Origin: Andreprevotia chitinilytica DSM 18519 | GTDB taxonomy: Bacteria > Pseudomonadota > Gammaproteobacteria > Burkholderiales > Chitinibacteraceae | Assembly: GCF_000711875.1 (NCBI RefSeq) | Contig: NZ_JONM01000032.1 | Coordinates: 1 to 32,264, forward strand | Reading direction: 5' to 3' | DNA length: 32,264 bases | In this document: positions 24,251 through 32,264 of the stretch, piece by piece | How the letters are laid out: each line of letters opens with the position of its first letter | Numbering within the stretch: the stretch's first letter is position 1 | Notes under the pieces: model-generated | What the model saw: only the letters and a program-made list of their open reading frames with translations | What the model was told of the DNA's origin: nothing | The model's database searches: none | Translations under genes and position numbers: made by a program

Positions 24251-25555
24251 TTATCGCCCAACCGCGCCCGTCGCCAAACGATCCTTGATGAAAGCGGCAA
24301 ATCGTTGCACGCCGTCCTCGATCAATGCCGGTGTGATATTGCTGTAGGCCATGCGCACGCGGTAATCCTGTTTTTCATCCAGCGCAAAATAAGACAAAGG
24401 CATCACCAGCACTTTGTATTCCTTCGCGCAGCATTCCGCCTCTTGCCGCTTGAATTCAAAGGGCAGGGTGATGTTCAGGAAGAAACCACCGGTTGGCGTA
24501 TTCCACGTGATCTGATCGGCGTAATCCGCAAAGGCGGCCTGCAGGCAATGGATCAGCGCATCCCGATTGCGGCGGTAGATGGATACGACAGGCGCAACCA
24601 GCTGCGCGACGCTGCACCCCTCGGCCAATAGCAAGCCACCTGCAATCGCTTGCGTGATCTGGCTGGTATTGACCGCAGCAAAACTCTTGGCTTGCGACAA
24701 GCGCCCCAACAACGCTGCCGCAGCGGCTTTACTGCCGAACAAGTGCGCCGGAACCACCACGAAGCCAATCCGCAACGTCGGGCAGATGGTCTTCGAATAA
24801 GTACCCAGGTAAACCACACAGCCCTGCGTATCGAGCGCCTGCATCGGTTGAATGCGCTCACCCTCGAAGCGGAACATGCCGTAGGGGTTGTCTTCCAGCA
24901 CCACAATCCGCTTCGCCGCGCAGAACGCAATCACGTCTTCCCGTGTCTGGCGCGACAGCACTTCGCCGGTGGGATTGTCGAAGTCTGGTACGAGGTACAA
25001 CACCCGTGGGCATTTGCCTTGCTGCTCCAGTTCTCGCACCTTTTCCTGCAGCGCCGGCAGCAGCAGCGCCTCGGAATCGGCGGTAAAAGCGGCCAGTCGT
25101 ACCCCGTTCAGCTCTGCCGCGCCGGTGATGCCGATGTAGGTCGGGCTGCGTACCAGCACCACGTCGTCCGCGTCCCGGCACAAGACCTTCACGCACAAAT
25201 CCATCGCTTCCTGGCACCCGGCGGTGATGAGGACTTGGCTGCTGGCGCACTCGATGCCTTCGTCGGTACCCACCTGACGGGCGATCAACTCATTGATGAC
25301 CCCGTTGGTGCGGCCATATTGCGCCAGTTGATTCATGGCCCGAGCAAAGTCGATTTGCTGGCGATCCGCGTAGTAATGCACGAATTCGGGGATGCGCTTT
25401 ATCCAGTGCTCCAGGTCGAAAAACTGTTCGCTGGGCCGCCCGGAAACAAACGAGATGGCGTCGGGAAAGTCATTCGCCATCTCATTGAGGAAATTCATCA
25501 CATCCAGGCGGGACGATTCGATCGAAACCTCGGCCGGGGGTGCCAGCGTGTTCAT
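24251..25555 (-). CDS. HpgT-like PLP-dependent aminotransferase
   Basis: A 434-residue fold-type I aminotransferase. It opens with SSRLDVMNFLNEMANDFPDAISFVSGRP and has QYGRTNGVINELIARQ, features that recall the hydroxyphenylglycine aminotransferase HpgT. Cofactor residues are in place: TAGCQEAMD phosphate loop, PDFDNPTG (Asn194), EDNPYG (Asp222), YSK (Schiff-base Lys255) and LRIGF (Arg262). HpgT adds the amino group to 4-hydroxyphenylglyoxylate to give the arylglycine. The ATG at 25555 is chosen for the GGAAG 7-8 bp upstream; ATGs at 25573 and 25579 are alternatives. It starts 57 bp after the VOC dioxygenase gene, on the same strand. An alternative is a general 2-aminoadipate/valine-pyruvate type transaminase. 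Confidence 0.85.
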   Translation of the reverse strand: MNTLAPPAEVSIESSRLDVMNFLNEMANDFPDAISFVSGRPSEQFFDLEHWIKRIPEFVHYYADRQQIDFARAMNQLAQYGRTNGVINELIARQVGTDEGIECASSQVLITAGCQEAMDLCVKVLCRDADDVVLVRSPTYIGITGAAELNGVRLAAFTADSEALLLPALQEKVRELEQQGKCPRVLYLVPDFDNPTGEVLSRQTREDVIAFCAAKRIVVLEDNPYGMFRFEGERIQPMQALDTQGCVVYLGTYSKTICPTLRIGFVVVPAHLFGSKAAAAALLGRLSQAKSFAAVNTSQITQAIAGGLLLAEGCSVAQLVAPVVSIYRRNRDALIHCLQAAFADYADQITWNTPTGGFFLNITLPFEFKRQEAECCAKEYKVLVMPLSYFALDEKQDYRVRMAYSNITPALIEDGVQRFAAFIKDRLATGAVGR

Positions 25556-25612
25556 GGTGCGCGCTTCCTTCATCAACAATTCTGTTCGTGGCTCAGCTTG
25601 GTCGAGACGTGC

Positions 25613-26116
25613 TCAGTACGCGCCCGATTTTTCAAGCTGTGCAAAGAGTTCGGTCACATTCTCTTCGAGAAACCCTTGTTCGCCGCTGCGCTCGATGAAT
25701 TCAAAGCTCAGCCCGGTGTTCGAATCGCGGCTTGAAAACACCTGCTTGAGCCCGGCGCCGTTGATGACCGTCGTATCGAACTCCATGCCCTGATCGCTTA
25801 ATTGCCGGGCGGTTTCCTCGACGTCATCCACGGCTAGGGCAATGTGCGCCACGCCGGGGCCGAAATTCTCGATCAATCGCGAAACCTGCGATTCCGGCTC
25901 GGTGCCTTGGCACAACACGAACTTGATGCCGTTTTGCTCGATTTCGGCCGATACCATGCCGGTTCGTTGTCCGGCGATGACGCGGCGGCGAATAAGATCA
26001 AAACCGAGCACATTGACGAAGTAATCGATCGCGGCATCCAGATCCTTTACCGCAAAGGCAATGTGGTCGATCTTCTTGAATTGGGTTTTTCCATGCGACT
26101 TCTCTTTCTCAAACAT
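25613..26116 (-). CDS. Half-length HPPD / 4-hydroxymandelate-synthase-like VOC dioxygenase
   Basis: A 167-residue vicinal-oxygen-chelate protein. It matches the catalytic half of 4-hydroxyphenylpyruvate dioxygenase and its relative 4-hydroxymandelate synthase (HmaS): the three iron ligands fit His18 in KKIDHIAF, His91 in GVAHIALAVDD, and Glu139 in SFEFIERSGEQGF, and the C-terminal EENVTELFAQLEKS helix corresponds to the lid helix of HPPD. Usual family members are ~350 residues with two VOC repeats; this has one, so a dimer would be needed or the reaction may differ. HmaS turns 4-hydroxyphenylpyruvate into 4-hydroxymandelate, step one of hydroxyphenylglycine synthesis. The ATG at 26116 has GGAGGA upstream. 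It is probably first in the leftward unit. Substrate (phenyl- or hydroxyphenylpyruvate) is open. Confidence 0.82.
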   Translation of the reverse strand: MFEKEKSHGKTQFKKIDHIAFAVKDLDAAIDYFVNVLGFDLIRRRVIAGQRTGMVSAEIEQNGIKFVLCQGTEPESQVSRLIENFGPGVAHIALAVDDVEETARQLSDQGMEFDTTVINGAGLKQVFSSRDSNTGLSFEFIERSGEQGFLEENVTELFAQLEKSGAY

Positions 26117-26553
26117 CGGATCATTCCTCCAGGCACATGGTGCGTATCTTTATATTGGCCAGACGCATTGCCTGGCGGGTCGGTGACGAAATCGGTGTGT
26201 TCAAGTTCGCATCAAATCCGCGATCAAGTCATTCGCAATCCAGCGGCAAAATGCGGGATGCTTAATTCAAGCCTCGGCACTGCATTCGCCAAACCATCCC
26301 CCTTGGTGACACGGGTCTGGTCGGGTTGGATGAGCCAAGCTTGCGTAGAGGGGCAAGCCGTGCTGTCGGTGGTCATGGTGTCTCTATTTTGTTCGTAAGC
26401 TAATACCAGCGGACCCAGCCACGTGAGGCCTTTCCTATGTGCCGGAAGTGCTACCGAATGGGCTGTATGCCGCAAGCAGCGGTGCTTCCATGCTTGATTA
26501 CGTGCCAAACGCTGGCCGTGTCAGCGAACGAATCATATGCACGCTTGTTCGGG

Positions 26554-26595
26554 AAGATACCACTTGACGATGACAATAAGATACCACTTGACGAT
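26554..26595 (+). repeat. Paired 18-bp direct repeat, 24-bp period
   Basis: AAGATACCACTTGACGAT occurs at 26554-26571 and again, exactly, at 26578-26595. The 24-bp period places the copies a little over two helical turns apart. It lies in the divergent control region and is a candidate operator, though no regulator gene is adjacent. Confidence 0.65.
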
Positions 26596-26749
26596 CATTT
26601 TCCGAGGCACTACTCTTTCCTGCGCCGCAAAAAAGGCGCATCAGAAAAATCATAAGAGATCGCTATCCGCGTGCCCGCTGGGTATTCCGCAATGACCTTC
26701 AACATATTTTCAACATATTGATCTTTGGCTGCAGTGTTTCATGCCCGGT

Positions 26750-26776
26750 TCGGGATTGTTACATTCCCGATTTTTG
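26750..26776 (+). terminator. Terminator-like hairpin in the leader region
   Basis: TCGGGA (26750-26755) pairs with TCCCGA (26765-26770), followed by TTTTTG. The stem is short. If transcription of the exporter/NRPS unit starts upstream of it, it could attenuate; otherwise it may close an unseen short transcript. Confidence 0.35.
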
Positions 26777-27050
26777 TTGCGGCCAGGTGTCAATTGACCA
26801 ATGAATGCTTTTCTGTCGAGGCGCGTATTGCCTCGCGTGTTTCAAACGAGGTGTTGTTGCGCGAATCAGCGTCATTGATGTCAGGACGAAGTGCCAGATA
26901 ACCCTTTCCCGTAGTTGATTGGCCAGGTCGATCCTTTGCTTATTAGTGGCTGTGCTTTTCTTGAATTGAGTGCCAGGAAGAGCAGGGTATTCATATGGCG
27001 GCGAATTCCTGCCGGGATCTGTTCTTAAACTTGCCAGACGAAATTTCCCG

Positions 27051-28712
27051 ATGAATTTGTTTCTATACCTCTATCGGCAATCGCGATCCGCGCTTTTGCT
27101 GTCCATCATCGGTTCGCTCATCAGCGGTCTGGCAGGGGCATCGCTCGTGGGCATCATCAGCCGGGCGATTGATGGGGCGCAGCATCTTCCCGCGCTGGCT
27201 GGCCTGTTCTTCGGCATGTGCCTGGTGTTCCTGATTGCCAAGTCGGCATCGGAACTCCTGCTGCTGCACCTGACGCAAAACGCGATCCTGCGGCTACGCA
27301 TCAGCCTGAGTACCAAGCTGCTCGCCACCCCGCTGTCCAAACTGCAGGAACTTGGCAAGCACGGTCTGCTGGCGGTGTTGACCAAGGACATCGATACCTT
27401 CGTGCAGGCTTTTCAGCTGGTTCCGCTGGTCTTTGGCAATGCCGTGCTGATCGCGGTTTGCCTCACTTATCTGGCCTGGCTGTCCTGGCCGCTCTTTCTC
27501 GTGTTGACGGCGTGCCTGTGCGTGGGCGGGTATGGCTTCCACCTGGCGGAGCGGCGACCGCTGCGGTTGATGACCAAGGTGCGCGATCAGGTCGATACGC
27601 TGTATCAGCACTTCAGAAGCCTGATCGATGGCAGCAAGGAGCTGCAGCTGAATGCGCAGCGCGGGCATGCGTTTGTCAGCGAGGTGATCGCGCCGGGCGC
27701 GGAATACTTCCGGCAGATCTTCACCCGGGGCATGACGAACTACACCTGGGTGCTCAACATCGGCGGCATCCTGTTCTATGTGGTGATCGGCGTCATGGTC
27801 TTTGTCACGCCGATCTGGCTGCCGTTGCCGCGTAGTCAGCTCATTACGGCCACCTTGATCCTGCTGTATTTGATCGGGCCGATCAGCGTGTTGCTGGGCT
27901 CCTTGCCGTCGCTGCGACAAGCCGGCATTGCGCTGCGGAAAATGCAGCGGCTGGATGGGGCGCTGGATGCGCCGACGGCTGGTGCCAACCGGCCCGATCT
28001 CCACGCTGATCCATTCTCCAGGGCCGTCCCGCTGCGGCTCGAACTGCAGAACGTGGTGCACCACTACCCCGGCGACGTGCAAGACAGCCGCTTCAAGCTC
28101 GGCCCACTGAACCTGACGATTCAGCAGGGCGAAATCGTCTTCATCATCGGCGGCAACGGCAGCGGCAAGACCACGCTGGCGATGCTGCTGGTGGGCTTAT
28201 ACGACATCGAGGCCGGGGCGATTCTGCTTAACGGCGTCCCGATGGATGCCAGCAACAACGCGTTTTATCGGCAGCGTTTTGCCGCGGTCTTTGCCGATTT
28301 CCATCTGTTCGAGCAATTGTTGACCGCCGGGCCGGAGGTCGCCGACAAGGCGAAACGCTACATCGACGCACTGGGCATCGGCCACAAGGTCACGGTGGTG
28401 GACGGCAAGTTCTCCACCGTCAATCTCTCTACCGGACAGCGCAAACGCCTGGCGCTGGTGTCCTCCTATCTGGAAGACCGCCCCATCTATCTCTTCGATG
28501 AATGGGCGGCCGATCAAGACCCAGCCTTCAAGCGCGTGTTCTACGCCGAGTTGCTGCCCGACCTGAAAGCACGCGGCAAGACCGTGATCGTCATCAGCCA
28601 CGATGACGCCTATTTCGGCCACGCCGACCGAATCATCAAGCTGGAAGAAGGGCGCCTGAAAGAGCGCAGGCCCTCGCCGCATGCCTTCACAGAAGACGTC
28701 ACCTCAAGCTGA
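27051..28712 (+). CDS. Cyclic-peptide/siderophore ABC exporter (PvdE/SyrD family)
   Basis: A 553-residue half-transporter with membrane domain first and ATPase second, as in the cyclic-peptide export family (SyrD, PvdE). Residues 1-300 contain about six membrane helices (for example ALLLSIIGSLISGLAGASLVG and a LITATLILLYLIGPISVLLG segment). The ATPase has Walker A GGNGSGKTT (Lys373), signature LSTGQRKR, Walker B IYLFDEW followed by AADQDP, and switch His in VISHDD. It works as a homodimer in the inner membrane, moving the peptide or precursor to the periplasm. The ATG at 27051 fits the family start; the longer open frame from 26970 is unsupported and the ribosome site is weak. It lies 16 bp before the NRPS gene, so the two are probably one operon. 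Confidence 0.92.
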   Translation: MNLFLYLYRQSRSALLLSIIGSLISGLAGASLVGIISRAIDGAQHLPALAGLFFGMCLVFLIAKSASELLLLHLTQNAILRLRISLSTKLLATPLSKLQELGKHGLLAVLTKDIDTFVQAFQLVPLVFGNAVLIAVCLTYLAWLSWPLFLVLTACLCVGGYGFHLAERRPLRLMTKVRDQVDTLYQHFRSLIDGSKELQLNAQRGHAFVSEVIAPGAEYFRQIFTRGMTNYTWVLNIGGILFYVVIGVMVFVTPIWLPLPRSQLITATLILLYLIGPISVLLGSLPSLRQAGIALRKMQRLDGALDAPTAGANRPDLHADPFSRAVPLRLELQNVVHHYPGDVQDSRFKLGPLNLTIQQGEIVFIIGGNGSGKTTLAMLLVGLYDIEAGAILLNGVPMDASNNAFYRQRFAAVFADFHLFEQLLTAGPEVADKAKRYIDALGIGHKVTVVDGKFSTVNLSTGQRKRLALVSSYLEDRPIYLFDEWAADQDPAFKRVFYAELLPDLKARGKTVIVISHDDAYFGHADRIIKLEEGRLKERRPSPHAFTEDVTSS

Positions 28713-28728
28713 TCCGAGTAAAAACGAC

Positions 28729-31700
28729 ATGAACCAGTCATTGACACCCAGCCTGGCGACGCTGTTCGACGTCGTTCGATTCCGTGCCTCGCACTCGTCC
28801 GGCACGGCGGATCGCCCCGCCTTCACGTATTTGAATGACGGCGAGAACGTCAGCGGTGCATTGACTTACGCACAACTCGATCAGGCCGCGCAGAAACTGG
28901 CGGCGCGGCTGCAGCAGATCACCCGGCCCGGCGATCGGGTCATGCTGATTTACCCGCCCAGCCTCGATTACATCGTCGCGTTCTACGCCTGCGTGTATGC
29001 CGGCGTGATCGCCGTGCCGGCCTTGCCGCCAGCCAATGCCCGCACCTTGCCCCGGCTGCGTTTGATGGTGGAAGACGCGCAACCCGCCATAGCGCTCACC
29101 CTGGCCAGCATTAGCGCCAGCGTGGCAGAGATGGACAGCGCGGATGACGATGCGCTGCAGCAGCTGCGCTGGATCGCGACTGACGATGCGCATAATAAGG
29201 CGGTGGCGTGGGTGCCGCCCACCTTGCAGCCATCCGACATTGCCTTCCTGCAATACACCTCGGGCTCTACCGGCAACCCCAAGGGGGTCATGGTCAGCCA
29301 CGGCAACGTCATTGCCAATGCCACGCTGGGCAAGGGCAGCTATGGCTTGGCAATGGGTGACGTCTTTGTCTCCTGGTTGCCGCCGCATCACGATTTCGGG
29401 CTGATTGGCGCGATCATCTTTCCGGTTTTCGTGGGCGGCCATAGCGTGCAGTTCCCGCCGGCCTCGTTCCTGATGCGGCCCTATCGCTGGCTGGAACTGA
29501 TCTCGCGTTATCGCGGGCGCATCACGGGTGCGCCCAATTTTGCCTACCAGCTATGTGCCCAGCGGATCACGGAAGCACAAAAGCAGACGCTGGATCTGAG
29601 CAGTCTGGACATCGCCGTCAACGGCGCCGAACGCGTTCGCTATGAGGCGATCCAGCAATTCGCCGAGGCGTTCGCGAGCTGCGGCTTGCGGCCGGAAACC
29701 ATGACGCCTTCGTACGGCATGGCGGAATCGGTGCTGCTGGTCAGCGCGAGCATGCGCAAGCTGCCCGGCCAGCTGCCGGGGGCGCGGCGCATCAGCAAAT
29801 CCGCACTGGAATCGGGCCAGATCGAAGCATCTGCCGACTCGGTGGATGGCATCGATATCGTTTCTACCGGCACGACGCACGGCAGCGCACACCGCATCTT
29901 GATCGTTCAGCCCGAGGCATTGACCGAGCTGCCGGAAGCGCAGATCGGCGAGGTATGGGTCACCGGTGAATCGGTGGCGCGTGGTTACTGGGGGCAGGAC
30001 GAAGCCAGCCGGCAAGCGGTCTTTGGCGGCAAGGTCGCCGGCTACCCGCAGAACTGGCTGAGGACTGGCGATCTGGGTTTCCTGAGTGATGGCGAGCTGT
30101 ATATCACCGGCCGCCTCAAGGAAATGATGATTTTCAACGGCCGCAACGTCTATCCCCAAGACGTTGAGATCACGGTTGAACATGCCGATGCCGCCTTCCG
30201 TACCAACGGCTGCGCCGCATTCTCGCTGGAGGAGGGCGACACGACGCGCTTGGTGGTCGTGCAAGAGGTCGAGACCCGCAAGCAGCCCGACACCGCCAAC
30301 CTGATCGGCAAATTACGCGCCGAACTCGCCGAACGCCACGACATCCTCGACCTGGCCGCTGTGCTGCTCGTCAAGCCGGGCCGCATTCCGCGCACATCGA
30401 GCGGAAAGATTCAGCGGGTGCGCTGCCGGCAGCTCTTTCTTGCCGACGAGTTCGAAGCAAGCTGGTCCTGGCGCGCCGCACACGAGGCGGATGCCGCTGC
30501 AGTCGCAGCTGAGCCGCAAACCGAGACCGAACGGCGCTTGCTGGATATCTGGCAGCAGCTATTTGATCGCCCCTCGCTCTCGACCACCGACAACTTCTTC
30601 CACCTGGGCGGCCACTCCTTGCTCGCCACGCAGCTGGTCGCCCGCGTGCGCACGGTCTTCGAGGTGGAACTGCCGCTGCGCACGCTGTTTCAGGCTTCGA
30701 CCGTGGTGGCCTTGGCCGCCGAGATCGACCGCGCCGCAGCGCAATCCGGCTCGCTGTTGCCGCCGATTGCGCTGGTAACACGGGATGAGCCGCTGCAGTT
30801 GTCATGGGCGCAGCAACGGCTGTGGTTCCTGAATCAGCTCGATGCCAATGCGGGCGCGGCGTACCACATGCCGGCTGGCTTGCGGCTGCACGGCCAGCTG
30901 GATCGCGCTGCGTTACGGGCGACGCTGGATCGCATCGTGGCGCGGCATGAAGCGTTGCGGACTTGCTTCAAGTCGGATGGCGGTGAGGCGGTGCAAGTGA
31001 TTGCGCCGGCCGATGTTGGTTTCAGCTTGGTGGAGCATGACCTACGCGTATTGACTGGCCCGGATCGATCCATTCGCGTTGAGCAACTCAGCCAAGCCGA
31101 AGCAGTGCAACCCTTTGATCTATCGACCGGTCCGCTGATTCGCGGCCAGTTGCTGCAGCTGGCCGATGACGAGCATCTGCTGCTGATCACCCAGCACCAC
31201 ATCATTTCGGATGGCTGGTCGATTGGCGTGCTGGTGCGGGAAGTGAGCGCGCTTTATACCGCCTTCCACCAAGGCCAAGCCGATCCGCTACCGCCACTCG
31301 CCATCCAGTACACCGACTACGCTGCCTGGCAACGCAGCTGGTTGCAGGGCGAGGTGCTACAAACCCAGGTCGATTTCTGGCAACAGCACCTGACTGGTGC
31401 ACCAGCCTTACTCGATCTGCCAACCGATCGACCGCGCCCGGCAGTGCAAAGTTATGCCGGCGGCCAAGTGGCACTGAACTTGTCACCCGCGCTGACGAAC
31501 AGCCTTAAACAATTGAGCCAACGCCACGGCACCACCTTGTTCATGACACTGCTGGCCGGCTGGTCAGTATTGCTGAGCCGCTGGAGCGGGCAGAACGATG
31601 TGGTTATCGGCACGCCAGTGGCAAACCGCCAGCGCAGCGAGCTGGAAGGCTTGATGGGCTTCTTCGTCAACACCCTGGCCTTGCGGGTGAAGCTGGACGG

Positions 31701-32264
31701 CAACCCTAAAGTGGATGAACTGCTGAGCCAGATCAAAGCCAGCACCATCGCCGCCTATGCGCATCAAGACCTGCCGTTCGAGCAGGTGGTGGAAGTGCTG
31801 CAACCGGCACGTAGCCTGAGCCACAGCCCCGTATTCCAGGTCATGCTGGCGCTGAACAACACACCCAACGATGGTGAGCTCAGTTTGCCGGGCTTGGTGC
31901 TGAACCCGGTGGAACAGACGAGCACGACAACGCAGTTCGACTTGTCGCTCTCGCTCACCGATACCGTGACGGGGCTGGTCGGCAGGCTGGACTACGCCAG
32001 CGACTTGTTCGACGCGCAAACCATCGAGCGATTGGCGGGGCATTTGGAAACGCTGTTCGCTGGCTTGATAGAAAACGATCAACAGCCGATTGACCAATTA
32101 CCGCTGCTGTCGGCGTCAGAGCGCCAGCAAGTGCAGGTGGATTTCAATGCCACCGCAGTGGACTACCCGGCCGAGGCACTGATCCATCAGCTGTTTGAAG
32201 CCCAAGCGGCAGCGCAACCTGATGCCATCGCACTGGTGTGTGAAGACCAGACGCTGAGTTACGG
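28729..32264 (+). CDS. Lipopeptide NRPS: FAAL - carrier - condensation - adenylation (3'-truncated by window edge)
   Basis: The frame from ATG 28729 stays open to the window edge (about 1,178 residues visible). Residues ~1-590 are a fatty acyl-AMP ligase (FAAL): YTSGSTGNPKGVMVSH at ~176-191, SWLPPHHDFGLIG, PSYGMAESVLL, WLRTGDLGFL, and GRLKEMMIFNGRNVYPQDVE. Residues ~597-668 are a carrier domain, with Ser630 in FFHLGGHSLL for phosphopantetheine. Residues ~684-1130 are a condensation domain (LSWAQQRLWFL; catalytic HHIISDG, His823-His824 to Gly829; NRQRSELEGLMGFFVNTLALRV). An adenylation domain begins at ~1145. Thus a fatty acid is activated, loaded and joined to the first amino acid. The LGGHS carrier is PCP-like rather than ACP-like. 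The amino acid cannot be read, as the A-domain pocket is outside the window. Confidence 0.93.
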   Translation, partial: MNQSLTPSLATLFDVVRFRASHSSGTADRPAFTYLNDGENVSGALTYAQLDQAAQKLAARLQQITRPGDRVMLIYPPSLDYIVAFYACVYAGVIAVPALPPANARTLPRLRLMVEDAQPAIALTLASISASVAEMDSADDDALQQLRWIATDDAHNKAVAWVPPTLQPSDIAFLQYTSGSTGNPKGVMVSHGNVIANATLGKGSYGLAMGDVFVSWLPPHHDFGLIGAIIFPVFVGGHSVQFPPASFLMRPYRWLELISRYRGRITGAPNFAYQLCAQRITEAQKQTLDLSSLDIAVNGAERVRYEAIQQFAEAFASCGLRPETMTPSYGMAESVLLVSASMRKLPGQLPGARRISKSALESGQIEASADSVDGIDIVSTGTTHGSAHRILIVQPEALTELPEAQIGEVWVTGESVARGYWGQDEASRQAVFGGKVAGYPQNWLRTGDLGFLSDGELYITGRLKEMMIFNGRNVYPQDVEITVEHADAAFRTNGCAAFSLEEGDTTRLVVVQEVETRKQPDTANLIGKLRAELAERHDILDLAAVLLVKPGRIPRTSSGKIQRVRCRQLFLADEFEASWSWRAAHEADAAAVAAEPQTETERRLLDIWQQLFDRPSLSTTDNFFHLGGHSLLATQLVARVRTVFEVELPLRTLFQASTVVALAAEIDRAAAQSGSLLPPIALVTRDEPLQLSWAQQRLWFLNQLDANAGAAYHMPAGLRLHGQLDRAALRATLDRIVARHEALRTCFKSDGGEAVQVIAPADVGFSLVEHDLRVLTGPDRSIRVEQLSQAEAVQPFDLSTGPLIRGQLLQLADDEHLLLITQHHIISDGWSIGVLVREVSALYTAFHQGQADPLPPLAIQYTDYAAWQRSWLQGEVLQTQVDFWQQHLTGAPALLDLPTDRPRPAVQSYAGGQVALNLSPALTNSLKQLSQRHGTTLFMTLLAGWSVLLSRWSGQNDVVIGTPVANRQRSELEGLMGFFVNTLALRVKLDGNPKVDELLSQIKASTIAAYAHQDLPFEQVVEVLQPARSLSHSPVFQVMLALNNTPNDGELSLPGLVLNPVEQTSTTTQFDLSLSLTDTVTGLVGRLDYASDLFDAQTIERLAGHLETLFAGLIENDQQPIDQLPLLSASERQQVQVDFNATAVDYPAEALIHQLFEAQAAAQPDAIALVCEDQTLSY

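Larger units (their letters stand above)
26117..27050. promoter_or_regulatory. 934 bp divergent control region of the biosynthetic cluster
   Basis: This region separates the leftward precursor unit from the rightward exporter/NRPS unit and must hold promoters for both. A TATAAAGAT stretch lies ~35 bp upstream of the VOC start on the minus strand and could be its -10. An 18-bp direct repeat pair is at 26554-26595; TTGACG in the second copy (26588), then 17 bp and TACTCT (26611), is a weak candidate promoter toward the exporter. A terminator-like hairpin is at 26750-26776. Short open frames on both strands (26224-26508 minus, 26437-26655 plus) show no recognisable domain and were not called. 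Confidence 0.5.

Noticed and set aside
24650-25735. 361-codon plus-strand open frame across the aminotransferase and VOC genes
   Set aside because: It is antisense to two genes with complete active-site motifs, has no recognisable domain, and is a by-product of GC-rich codon use.
26224-26508. 94-codon minus-strand frame in the cluster's control region, possible small peptide
   Set aside because: No family recognised, no strong ribosome site, and the C-terminal part looks like translated intergenic DNA.
1-32264. tRNA, rRNA, CRISPR array or intact insertion sequence
   Set aside because: Gaps were read on both strands; no cloverleaf, spaced repeat array or transposase was recognised.

Overview
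This 32 kb window is GC-rich (roughly 60% by eye) and looks chromosomal. Gene content, codon use and repeat style suggest a Gram-negative beta-proteobacterium, possibly a Neisseriales relative; this is an inference, since no rRNA or taxonomic marker is present. I saw no tRNA, rRNA, CRISPR array, phage module or intact insertion sequence.

The first ~21.5 kb is ordinary accessory and housekeeping material. It holds: the 3' part of a PLP-dependent decarboxylase; a leftward carbohydrate unit (TIM-barrel sugar isomerase/epimerase and PfkB kinase with an ATGA overlap, followed by a TetR regulator); an AraC regulator after a 1.1 kb AT-rich gap; an HD-GYP response regulator; a family-3 solute-binding protein; a small four-Cys protein; an entericidin-type lipoprotein; an orphan AbiTii-domain protein; a divergent CHASE3 histidine kinase / LuxR-type response regulator pair with a stand-alone receiver; an AsmA protein; a divergent MFS exporter / LysR pair; and a penicillin-acylase-family Ntn hydrolase.

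The last ~10.5 kb (about 21.8 kb to the right edge) is the left part of a nonribosomal peptide gene cluster. On the minus strand, in transcription order, are a half-length HPPD/4-hydroxymandelate-synthase-like VOC dioxygenase, an HpgT-like aminotransferase, an FMN-dependent 2-hydroxy-acid oxidase and an NRPS-type thioesterase. The first three match the three chemical steps that make (4-hydroxy)phenylglycine from (4-hydroxy)phenylpyruvate. Divergently on the plus strand are a PvdE/SyrD-like cyclic-peptide ABC exporter and a large synthetase that opens FAAL - carrier protein - condensation - adenylation and runs off the edge. Together they suggest a lipopeptide primed with a fatty acid and containing an arylglycine residue.

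Two copies of a ~320-350 bp non-coding repeat with an identical 70 bp palindromic end, in direct orientation, bracket the oxidase and thioesterase genes; one copy splits the precursor operon. This repeat pair and the unusually short dioxygenase are the most interesting things in the window.
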